Origin: Oscillospiraceae bacterium
GTDB lineage: Bacteria; Bacillota; Clostridia; Oscillospirales; Oscillospiraceae
Reading direction: 5' to 3'
Length of the DNA stretch: 6,910 bases
Assembly: GCA_017624645.1 (NCBI GenBank)
Contig: JAGAMQ010000097.1
Coordinates: forward strand, 1 to 6,910
In this document: in pieces, positions 1 to 4,790 of the stretch
Position numbering within the stretch: position 1 is the first letter of the stretch
Layout: each line of letters begins with the position of its first letter
Made by a program: the position numbers and the translations under genes
The notes under the pieces: model-generated
What the model was told of the DNA's origin: nothing
What the model saw: the letters and a program-made list of their open reading frames with translations, nothing else
The model's database searches: none

Positions 1-358
1 CCCGGCCCTGCAGGTCGATGATTGCCACATCCCCCCGGGGGCTGTCATAAATGCCCCAGCCTCTGCCTGGGGCTTGGGGGGCGTAGTTGGCAGGACGCAG
101 GATGCGGGAGTTATCCTCCAGATAGTCCACCAACTCCCGCTTGCCGAAGGTGTGGTTGCCCATGGTGATCACGTCGGCACCGGCATCAAAAATGTCCTCC
201 GCCTGTTGGGGGGTCATACCCACCACCGCGGCGTTTTCACCGTTGACGATGACGAAATCCGCCCCGGTCTGCTGCCTGAGCCGGCGCAGACTTTTGCGGA
301 TCCGTGCCATACCCGGACCACCAACCACATCGCCCACAGCCAATACCTTAAAATCCAT
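1..358 (-). CDS. ymdB: YmdB-family metallophosphoesterase (2',3'-cyclic-nucleotide phosphodiesterase), 3' end outside window
   Basis: The first 119 residues of a calcineurin-like metallophosphoesterase of the YmdB/TIGR00282 family are visible; the rest runs off the left edge, and the family is usually about 260 residues. Family motifs appear in order: GDVVG with metal-ligand Asp10, NGENAA with Glu41 and Asn42, MGNHTF with Asn68 and His69, RPANY at 88-92 and the DLQGR strand at 115-119. The later His ligands lie beyond the window. Characterised YmdB enzymes are cytoplasmic di-metal phosphodiesterases that hydrolyse 2',3'-cAMP and influence RNA turnover and biofilm or sporulation choices in Bacillus; that role is transferred by family only. 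The ATG at 356-358 matches the family N-terminus (short strand, then GDVVG) and has a weak GGGGTG ribosome binding site at 364-369. It lies downstream of obg but is separated from it by a terminator and has its own candidate promoter. Confidence 0.9.
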   Translation of the reverse strand, partial: MDFKVLAVGDVVGGPGMARIRKSLRRLRQQTGADFVIVNGENAAVVGMTPQQAEDIFDAGADVITMGNHTFGKRELVDYLEDNSRILRPANYAPQAPGRGWGIYDSPRGDVAIIDLQGR

Positions 359-388
359 GAGAACACCCCGTTTGTACATAATACATAT

Positions 389-417
389 AGTATATACGAA
401 AATCTCCCCCGATGCAA
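389..417 (-). promoter_or_regulatory. Candidate sigma-A promoter for ymdB
   Basis: On the minus strand a -35-like TTGCAT (412-417) lies 17 bases from a -10-like TATACT (389-394), about 30 bases before the ymdB start. The -10 matches consensus at 5 of 6 positions and the -35 at only 3 of 6. The -35 falls in the loop and arm of the obg terminator. It is plausible because that terminator would otherwise cut ymdB off from upstream transcription, but it rests on motif matching alone. Confidence 0.4.
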
Positions 418-430
418 GCATCGGGGGAGG
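399..430 (-). terminator. Intrinsic terminator after obg
   Basis: A GC-rich inverted repeat (404-414 pairing with 419-429, four-base loop) starts 5 bases past the obg stop codon. On the minus strand it is followed closely by a short T tract (TTTT at 399-402). The stem is strong and the T tract short, so termination may be incomplete. The T tract is on the minus-strand side only, so it serves obg rather than plus-strand transcription. Confidence 0.75.
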
Positions 431-434
431 GAAG

Positions 435-1709
435 TTACCGTTGATATTCAAATTCCATGTCGTAGATATCCACCACATCGCCGTCCTGAATACCCATTTC
501 CTCCAGCCGCTTGAACAGTCCGCACTTGCGCAGCTGCAGGTCAAAATAGTTCCGGGATTCGTAGTCGTCGAAATTGATGTTGCAGATGAGCCGTTCCAGC
601 CATGTGCCGGTGACCACCCATGTGCTGCCCAAATGCTCGATCTCCAGTTCTGTGGGATCGCCGGCTTCCACAACCAGCTCCACATACTCCGGCTCGTAAA
701 TGGTCACGGGAGGGAGGGTACGCAGCTTTTCCGCCACCACACGCATGAGGTTCTTTGTGCCTTGGGTGGTGCCTGCGGAGATTTCATACAGCTCACAGCC
801 AACCTCCTCGACACGGCGGCGCAGCCGCTCCAGATTGTCGGATTCGGGCATGAGAAGATCGCATTTGTTGGCAGCCACGATCATGGGACGGTCTCCCAGA
901 TCTACGCTGTAGTTGTGCAGCTCCTCACAAATAGCATCAAAATCCTCCACAGGATCTCTGCCCTCACTGCCGGATACATCCACAATGTGGACCAGCAGAC
1001 GGCAGCGGTCAATGTGCCGCAGGAAATCGTGTCCCAGACCGGCACCCTCTGCAGCACCTTCAATGATGCCGGGAATGTCCGCCATGACAAAGGATACGCC
1101 TTCGTCTACATAGATCACACCCAAATTGGGGAACAGGGTGGTGAAGTGATAGTTGGCGATCTTGGGACGGGCGTTGGAGGTGACGGACAAAAGGGTGGAT
1201 TTGCCCACATTGGGGAAGCCGACAAGTCCCACATCCGCCAAAAGCTTCAGCTCCAGGATCACATCCCGCTCCTGACCGGGCAGCCCCGCCTTGGCAAAAC
1301 GGGGGACCTGCCGGGTAGCGGTGGCGTAATGGGAGTTGCCCCAGCCTCCGCGACCGCCTTTGGCGATGATGAAATCCTCGCCGGTGGACATATCCACGAT
1401 GATCTGGTTGGTTTCGGCATCCCGAACCACAGTACCCCTTGGAACGCTGATAACCAACGGCTCGCCCCGCTTACCGCTCATATTCCGTCCCTGACCGTTC
1501 TGACCGGCTTGGGCGGCATACTTGCGTTTGTAACGGAAATCCAGCAAGGTAGTAAGATTGTCGTTGACCCGTAAAATAACACTGCCGCCGTGGCCGCCGT
1601 CACCGCCGTCGGGTCCGCCGGCAGCTACATATTTTTCCCGATGGAAGGCAACGGCGCCGTCGCCGCCCCGACCACCGCACACGGTGATCCGCACCTTATC
1701 CACAAACAT
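435..1709 (-). CDS. obg: Obg/CgtA GTPase (ribosome assembly GTPase)
   Basis: A full-length, 424-residue Obg GTPase. It has the glycine-rich Obg fold (about 1-158, with CGGRGGDG near residue 11 and GGPDGGDGG near 31), then a GTPase domain: G1 GFPNVGKST 164-172, G2 TT 190-191, G3 DIPG 211-214, G4 NKCD 281-284 and G5 SAG 311-313. A C-terminal OCT domain (about 345-424) is typical of Firmicute Obg. Obg proteins are essential cytoplasmic GTPases that bind the 50S subunit during late assembly and link GTP/ppGpp levels to growth and sporulation. The ATG at 1707-1709 is preceded by a near-perfect AAGGAGGT site at 1715-1722. It follows rplU-prp-rpmA, the usual Firmicute order, but a terminator-like hairpin separates it from rpmA and no promoter is seen between them, so its expression probably depends on read-through. 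Confidence 0.97.
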   Translation of the reverse strand: MFVDKVRITVCGGRGGDGAVAFHREKYVAAGGPDGGDGGHGGSVILRVNDNLTTLLDFRYKRKYAAQAGQNGQGRNMSGKRGEPLVISVPRGTVVRDAETNQIIVDMSTGEDFIIAKGGRGGWGNSHYATATRQVPRFAKAGLPGQERDVILELKLLADVGLVGFPNVGKSTLLSVTSNARPKIANYHFTTLFPNLGVIYVDEGVSFVMADIPGIIEGAAEGAGLGHDFLRHIDRCRLLVHIVDVSGSEGRDPVEDFDAICEELHNYSVDLGDRPMIVAANKCDLLMPESDNLERLRRRVEEVGCELYEISAGTTQGTKNLMRVVAEKLRTLPPVTIYEPEYVELVVEAGDPTELEIEHLGSTWVVTGTWLERLICNINFDDYESRNYFDLQLRKCGLFKRLEEMGIQDGDVVDIYDMEFEYQR

Positions 1710-1734
1710 AGAAATACCTCCTTAAAAAAGCAGG

Positions 1735-1771
1735 AAAAAGGGCTGCTGCAAGTAGTATGCAGCAGCCCTTT
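1735..1771 (-). terminator. Hairpin terminator/attenuator between rpmA and obg
   Basis: A perfect 14-bp inverted repeat (1737-1750 with 1758-1771, seven-base loop) is followed on the minus strand by five Ts (1735-1739) and, after a short gap, another run of six Ts (1724-1729). It lies 23 bases after the rpmA stop, and its base is about 12 bases before the obg ribosome binding site. By form it is a standard intrinsic terminator. By position it would set the ratio of obg to ribosomal-protein transcripts. Confidence 0.85.
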
Positions 1772-1794
1772 GCAAGTAATACTGTGATCCGTGA

Positions 1795-2079
1795 TTACTG
1801 CTCTACGGCGTAAACGGAGCACTGCCGACGATCCTTGCCCTTGCGCTCGAACTTGACGGTGCCGTCAATGAGAGCGAACAGAGTGTCGTCACTGCCGATA
1901 CCGACATTGACACCGGGATGGATGTGGGTGCCTCTCTGGCGGACCAGAATGTTGCCGGCCAGAACGAACTGACCGTCAGCACGCTTCACGCCCAGGCGCT
2001 TGGCCTCGGAATCACGACCGTTCTTGGTAGAACCGCCGCCCTTATGGTGAGCGAAAAACTGAATACCAATCTTCAGCAT
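1795..2079 (-). CDS. rpmA: 50S ribosomal protein L27 with cleavable N-terminal extension
   Basis: A 94-residue L27, recognised by the [20 protein letters not shown] block at 11-30 and the [13 protein letters not shown] and [17 protein letters not shown] segments. L27 sits by the peptidyl-transferase centre of the 50S subunit, with its flexible N-terminus reaching toward the tRNA ends. Residues 1-10 ([10 protein letters not shown]) are the Firmicute extension that Prp removes in Staphylococcus aureus; by analogy cleavage would fall after Ala10, leaving 84 residues starting HHKGGG. The prp gene is directly upstream. The ATG at 2077-2079 has a GGAGGTG site at 2087-2093 that lies against the prp stop codon, and only four bases separate the two genes, so the pair is probably translationally linked. 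Confidence 0.98.
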   Translation of the reverse strand: MLKIGIQFFAHHKGGGSTKNGRDSEAKRLGVKRADGQFVLAGNILVRQRGTHIHPGVNVGIGSDDTLFALIDGTVKFERKGKDRRQCSVYAVEQ

Positions 2080-2083
2080 GGTG

Positions 2084-2407
2084 TTACACCTCCAAAACTT
2101 CGATATAATCTTCGTAATCTTCCCGCAGATTGATGAGGGTCAGCATCAGTCCTGACAGGACTGCCTGAACCGTTTCCTCTTCATCACAGGAAACAGGGAG
2201 GGTCAGGGTGATGCGCGCATCCTCTTCCTTGACCCGAACCTTGGCCTTTGCACCACAAACATCGTTGATGATGGCTTCGGCCATGGTTACAGCGGTGGAA
2301 ATGGCGGCGCAGACAATGTCTTGGCCGTTTTCAGCATAGCCGCTGTGTCCGGACACACAGAAACCGGTGATCCGGTCTGCGTCCATAAAAAATTCGCATC
2401 TAGTCAT
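2084..2407 (-). CDS. prp: Prp, ribosomal-processing cysteine protease (YsxB family)
   Basis: A 107-residue protein of the YsxB/Prp family that lies between L21 and L27 in Firmicutes. The signature [19 protein letters not shown] (residues 20-38) holds the expected catalytic pair, His21 and Cys33 (His22/Cys34 in the S. aureus enzyme). In S. aureus Prp cuts the N-terminal extension from L27, a step needed for functional 50S subunits; here the substrate motif QFFA-HHKGG is encoded by the next gene. The gene starts two bases after the rplU stop and has no good Shine-Dalgarno sequence, so it is probably translated by coupling from rplU, which would keep it low relative to the ribosomal proteins. 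The acidic C-terminus ([12 protein letters not shown]) is usual for the family. Confidence 0.95.
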   Translation of the reverse strand: MTRCEFFMDADRITGFCVSGHSGYAENGQDIVCAAISTAVTMAEAIINDVCGAKAKVRVKEEDARITLTLPVSCDEEETVQAVLSGLMLTLINLREDYEDYIEVLEV

Positions 2408-2409
2408 AA

Positions 2410-2721
2410 TTACAGAGCGATCTTGGTGATCTCCACCTTGGTGTAAGGCTGACGGTGACCCATCTTCTTCTTCTCGTTCTTCTTGGCCTTGTAGCGGAAG
2501 ACGGTGATCTTCTTAGCCTTGCCGTTCTTCAGAACCTTTGCCTCAACGGCGGCACCCTCCACAACGGGAGCACCGATCTTGGAGTTCTCACCGTCCAGGA
2601 CAGCCAGGACCTGCTCGAACTTCACGGTAGCTTCAGCCTCAGCCTCCAGCTTCTCGATGTACAGGACATCGCCCTCGGAGACGGTGTATTGCTTACCACC
2701 GGTCACGATAACTGCTTTCAT
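2410..2721 (-). CDS. rplU: 50S ribosomal protein L21
   Basis: A complete 103-residue L21. The N-terminus ([18 protein letters not shown]), the [16 protein letters not shown] strand pair and the basic tail ([24 protein letters not shown]) are diagnostic. L21 binds 23S rRNA early in 50S assembly. It is the first gene of the minus-strand cluster rplU-prp-rpmA-obg. The ATG at 2719-2721 has a modest AGGTG ribosome binding site (2729-2733), which is complementary to a CACC segment upstream in the leader (see the leader entry), so translation may be controlled. The promoter lies about 95 bases upstream. Confidence 0.98.
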   Translation of the reverse strand: MKAVIVTGGKQYTVSEGDVLYIEKLEAEAEATVKFEQVLAVLDGENSKIGAPVVEGAAVEAKVLKNGKAKKITVFRYKAKKNEKKKMGHRQPYTKVEITKIAL

Positions 2722-2808
2722 TCTTTTTCACCTACTTTATAATGTGTAGTCTCGCTCTAAAGGTGTGGGCGTTTTTGGGCGCACCAACTGAAACCTCTTC
2801 AATGCGGC
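2722..2808 (-). promoter_or_regulatory. rplU 5' leader, candidate L21 leader element
   Basis: About 85 bases of untranslated leader lie between the predicted start of transcription and rplU. In the transcript, CACC (2762-2765) can pair with GGTG of the ribosome binding site (2729-2732), extended by TTTA (2758-2761) with TAAA (2736-2739) across a three-base bulge. The same CACC can instead pair with an upstream GGTG (2782-2785). The two pairings exclude each other. Structured L21 leaders are known in Firmicutes (Rfam L21 leader), but I assign this by position and hand folding and have not matched it to the model. Confidence 0.5.
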
Positions 2809-2814
2809 TGGACT

Positions 2815-2843
2815 ATTTTAGCATCCTCCATCTAAAAAGTCAA
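2815..2843 (-). promoter_or_regulatory. Sigma-A promoter of the rplU-prp-rpmA cluster
   Basis: On the minus strand TTGACT (2838-2843) and TAAAAT (2815-2820) are separated by exactly 17 bases; each matches consensus at five of six positions. Transcription would start near 2808. It lies back to back with the plus-strand promoter of the ApbE-like gene, their -35 boxes about 20 bases apart. Confidence 0.85.
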
Positions 2844-2863
2844 GGCATATTTCAAAGTTTTTC

Positions 2864-2892
2864 TTGCCTATAGGAGAAAAATTTGCTATACT
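2864..2892 (+). promoter_or_regulatory. Extended -10 sigma-A promoter of the ApbE-like gene
   Basis: TTGCCT (2864-2869) and TATACT (2887-2892) have a 17-base spacer, and TG at 2884-2885 gives an extended -10 (TGCTATACT). It is about 25 bases before the start codon, with AAGGAGG at 2902-2908, so the leader is short. Confidence 0.75.
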
Positions 2893-2916
2893 GACGGGGA
2901 AAAGGAGGGGATCCCT

Positions 2917-3924
2917 ATGAAAAAAGTATGGATTATGGTCATGGCGGCGGTTTTGCTGCTGTCCGGCTGCGGAAAAAAGGCAGATACAGACCAGACGGTG
3001 ACCTGCATGGGTACACAAATGCAGCTCCAGTTTTGGGGTAAGGACAGCCAAACAGCATCCCAGCAGGTGCAGGACTTGTTAACGGAACTGGAAAAGGAGT
3101 GGTCATGGAGCTCGGAGGAATCTGTCATTGCCTATATGGAGCTGTACGGACTGGTATCTGAGGATATACTGCATGAGGAAGTCACTGTTGACGGCGAGGT
3201 TATCGAGGTGCCCCAAAGCGGAGCTGCCTATGCGTTTACGCCCCGGCAGCAGGAGGTGGCCCAAAAGGCGCTGGCTGTGTCCACGCGTACCAACGGTGCC
3301 TATGACCCCCAACTGCATGATCTTATAACCCTTTGGGGCTTTACCGATGGCGCCCAAAGTGCGCCTACCAGGGAAGCGGCAGCGGATGCGGCGCAGCTTT
3401 CCAATTGGGAACTGGACTCTGCCATCAAGGGCTATGCCGGCACACAGGCAGTGAAGTGCCTGCAGGAGCTGAAGGTAGAGAGTGCATTGCTGAATATGGG
3501 TAGTGTCATTCAGACCTACAGCACAGAGTCCGAAGACAAGGTGTGGCGCATCGATGTGCCGGATCCGGAGAATACCAATGCCACAGCATGCACTCTTGAG
3601 GTAGGCGGGACCACAGCCGTAGCCACCACTGGGGTAAACCAGCGGTGTTTTGATCAGAACGGCCAGACCTACCACGATGTTCTGGATCCTGTAACCGGCT
3701 ATCCTGTGGATAACGGCATTGCTTCTGTTACGGTGATCTGTGCCGATGGCATGACTGCCGACTGCCTGTCCTACGGTCTGTTCGTCATGGGCTATGAAGC
3801 CGCGGTGAAGCACTGGCAGGAAAGCGATGATTTTGAAATGGTCATCGTTATGGAAGATGGGAAAGTCCACGCCACAGAGGGTGTGAAGCTGCATAAAAGC
3901 AGCGCAGAAACCATCCGCAGATAA
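2917..3924 (+). CDS. ApbE-like lipoprotein (FAD:protein FMN transferase family) with altered active-site residues
   Basis: A 335-residue lipoprotein: signal peptide 1-17 with lipobox LSGC (Cys18), then an ApbE fold. Family landmarks are MGT at 31-33, TNGAYDPQLHDLITLWGF at 125-142, KGYA at 171-174, WRIDVPDP at 210-217, DVLDPVTGYPV at 254-264 and SVTVI at 270-274. ApbE enzymes sit outside the membrane and transfer FMN from FAD to a Thr of partners such as RnfG, RnfD or NqrC. Several hallmark positions differ: the catalytic His before the xxDP motif is Asp254 (with His253 beside it), the metal-binding DxxxT motif is D282-CLS-Y286, the GG after the KGYA helix is GS (195-196), and the usual DLGG(I) before KGYA is ELDSA (165-169). 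Reading frame, promoter and AAGGAGG site are intact, so it looks expressed but perhaps catalytically inactive or altered. No flavinylation target is nearby. Confidence 0.85.
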   Translation: MKKVWIMVMAAVLLLSGCGKKADTDQTVTCMGTQMQLQFWGKDSQTASQQVQDLLTELEKEWSWSSEESVIAYMELYGLVSEDILHEEVTVDGEVIEVPQSGAAYAFTPRQQEVAQKALAVSTRTNGAYDPQLHDLITLWGFTDGAQSAPTREAAADAAQLSNWELDSAIKGYAGTQAVKCLQELKVESALLNMGSVIQTYSTESEDKVWRIDVPDPENTNATACTLEVGGTTAVATTGVNQRCFDQNGQTYHDVLDPVTGYPVDNGIASVTVICADGMTADCLSYGLFVMGYEAAVKHWQESDDFEMVIVMEDGKVHATEGVKLHKSSAETIRR

Positions 3925-3949
3925 AATTTGAAAAAAGCCGAAAAAAGTC

Positions 3950-3978
3950 TTGACAAATACGCAGGCCTGCTATATAAT
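3950..3978 (+). promoter_or_regulatory. Consensus sigma-A promoter for tRNA-Val
   Basis: A perfect TTGACA (3950-3955) and a perfect TATAAT (3973-3978) with a 17-base spacer lie 13 bases before the tRNA. No terminator separates the ApbE-like gene (stop at 3924) from this promoter. Confidence 0.92.
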
Positions 3979-3991
3979 GCATCTTGCGTTT

Positions 3992-4068
3992 GGACGATTA
4001 GCTCAGCTGGCTAGAGCATCCGCTTGACGTGCGGAAGGTCATAGGTTCGAGTCCTATATCGTCCACCA
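3992..4068 (+). tRNA. tRNA-Val (anticodon GAC)
   Basis: A 77-base cloverleaf including the encoded CCA. The acceptor stem GGACGAT pairs with ATCGTCC. The D arm is GCTC/GAGC, and the anticodon stem TCCGC/GCGGA (4019-4023, 4031-4035) encloses loop TTGACGT with anticodon GAC at 4026-4028. The T arm is ATAGG-TTCGAGT-CCTAT, and the discriminator A at 4065 is followed by CCA. GAC reads the Val codons GUC and GUU. It is a single-gene unit with its own promoter and terminator. Its 3' end is also the likely attachment site for the element that follows. Confidence 0.95.
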
Positions 4069-4072
4069 ACGA

Positions 4073-4111
4073 AAATCCCTAGAGTCTCAACGACTTTAGG
4101 GATTTCTTTTT
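4073..4111 (+). terminator. Intrinsic terminator of tRNA-Val
   Basis: A 14-bp stem (4073-4086 with 4092-4105, one G-T pair, loop TCAAC) is followed by CTTTTTG, giving a T run at 4107-4111. It starts five bases after the tRNA CCA end. Confidence 0.9.
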
Positions 4112-4133
4112 GTCTCTATAACGTATAAAAAAG

Positions 4134-4161
4134 AAAAGTACGACAAAAATACGACACTTTT
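4134..4161. repeat. Direct repeats TACGACA x2 inside an inverted repeat; candidate integrase arm-type sites
   Basis: TACGACA occurs at 4139-4145 and again at 4150-4156, a spacing of 11 bases or about one helical turn. The pair is bracketed by AAAAGT (4134-4139) and ACTTTT (4156-4161), which are inverted copies. Its place, between a tRNA 3' end and an excisionase-like gene, is where tyrosine integrases of Firmicute elements bind arm sites. The link to an integrase is inference, since none is encoded in the window. Confidence 0.4.
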
Positions 4162-4175
4162 ATTTTAGTAGCAAT

Positions 4176-4206
4176 GCTCCCCGGTGCTTTTATTGCACCG
4201 GGGAGC
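4176..4206. repeat. Perfect 12-bp inverted repeat downstream of the xis-like gene
   Basis: GCTCCCCGGTGC (4176-4187) pairs with GCACCGGGGAGC (4195-4206) around a TTTTATT loop, 5 bases beyond the xis-like stop codon. It would form a very stable hairpin, but neither strand has a T run directly after it. It may end or stabilise the xis-like transcript, or form part of the recombination region. Confidence 0.6.
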
Positions 4207-4211
4207 TCGTG

Positions 4212-4403
4212 TCATATCTGCTTGATTTTTGCGTTTTCTAAGATGTATTGTGTGAGTGCGGTACGGGGGATGCGCCAAGTACGACCGTTTTTATATGCCT
4301 TTAGTTTACCGCTGTTTAGGAGCTCGTACATGGCGTTATAGCCCACTCTGAGAGCTTCACAAGCCTCTTCTACTGTGAGAATATCAGGATAATCCTCAAA
4401 CAT
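4212..4403 (-). CDS. Excisionase-like winged-helix DNA-binding protein
   Basis: A 63-residue protein of the excisionase/MerR-like HTH family (helix_turn_helix_17 type). The helix-turn-helix is at about 9-30 (LTVEEACEALRVGYNAMYELL), followed by the wing KNGRTWRIP (39-46) and a short C-terminal helix. This layout (LTxEEA, short linker, GxxWRIP) is that of Xis proteins of integrative elements, which bend DNA at attachment sites and direct the integrase to excision. The ATG overlaps the upstream stop in a TAATG junction, with GGAGG at 4411-4415, so it is coupled to that gene. Excisionase genes usually lie beside the integrase gene; here only about 100 bases separate it from the tRNA terminator, with no room for an integrase. 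Similar small HTH proteins can also be transcription regulators. Confidence 0.75.
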   Translation of the reverse strand: MFEDYPDILTVEEACEALRVGYNAMYELLNSGKLKAYKNGRTWRIPRTALTQYILENAKIKQI

Positions 4404-4741
4404 TATTCATCCTCCACAGACTGCTGACAAGCTCCACGGTGGGGACAGGATGTGTGATCAAGCTTACAGTTGTCACATAAGCAAGCGGGAGGCTTGGGTT
4501 CGGACTTTCTGCGCAGAGGTGCTTCCTTACGGCGGTACAGATCCATTTTCTCAATCTGCTGCATAATTGCCGGTTCGGTTCTCTGCAGCTTGATCGCAAT
4601 GGCGGTAATACCCTCGCCTTGACGGAACAGTTTTACAAGCTGCTCCTTTTCTTCTTCCGTCCAGTAGTCGCCCTCACGATCCATACGAACAGTGCGGTTA
4701 CGCATACTGGTTACAGCTTCATAAATTTCATATTCATGCAT
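4403..4741 (-). CDS. SANT/Myb-like HTH and zinc-finger protein, accessory element protein
   Basis: A 112-residue protein I cannot assign to a named family. Residues 27-69 (from WTEEEKEQLVKLFRQG through TAIAIKLQRTEPAIMQQIEKM) look like a SANT/Myb-like or sigma-factor-like helix-turn-helix. A basic linker (70-83) leads to a cysteine cluster, Cys89-x2-Cys92-x6-Cys99-x5-Cys105, likely to bind zinc. The composition suggests a DNA-binding regulator. It is the first gene of a two-gene unit with the excisionase-like gene, sharing one base (TAATG). The ATG at 4739-4741 has an AAGGAGTG site at 4749-4756. An 8-bp inverted repeat surrounds that site and includes the start codon, suggesting control of its own expression. 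Function in excision control is inference from context. Confidence 0.7.
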   Translation of the reverse strand: MHEYEIYEAVTSMRNRTVRMDREGDYWTEEEKEQLVKLFRQGEGITAIAIKLQRTEPAIMQQIEKMDLYRRKEAPLRRKSEPKPPACLCDNCKLDHTSCPHRGACQQSVEDE

Positions 4742-4772
4742 GGTAAATCACTCCTTATAATGAATTACCATG
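4739..4772 (-). promoter_or_regulatory. Inverted repeat enclosing the ribosome binding site of the HTH/zinc-finger gene
   Basis: CATGGTAA (4765-4772 on the minus strand) and TTACCATG (4739-4746) are perfect 8-bp inverted copies, 18 bases apart. The downstream copy contains the start codon and the loop holds AAGGAGTG. In RNA this would tie up the start codon; in DNA it could be an operator. No convincing promoter was found in 4742-4790. Confidence 0.45.
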
Positions 4773-4790
4773 ATGTTAGTTTGTTTACAG

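Noticed and set aside
141..1574. Long plus-strand open frame of 477 codons opposite obg and ymdB
   Set aside because: It lies antisense to two clearly conserved genes, has no family resemblance, and arises from the GC-rich codon use of obg.
1772..1794. TATTAC near rpmA as an obg promoter
   Set aside because: No acceptable -35 box lies about 17 bases upstream, and the terminator would follow at once.
3103..3894. Minus-strand open frame of 263 codons opposite the ApbE-like gene
   Set aside because: It is antisense to a protein with recognisable ApbE motifs and has no ribosome binding site or signature of its own.
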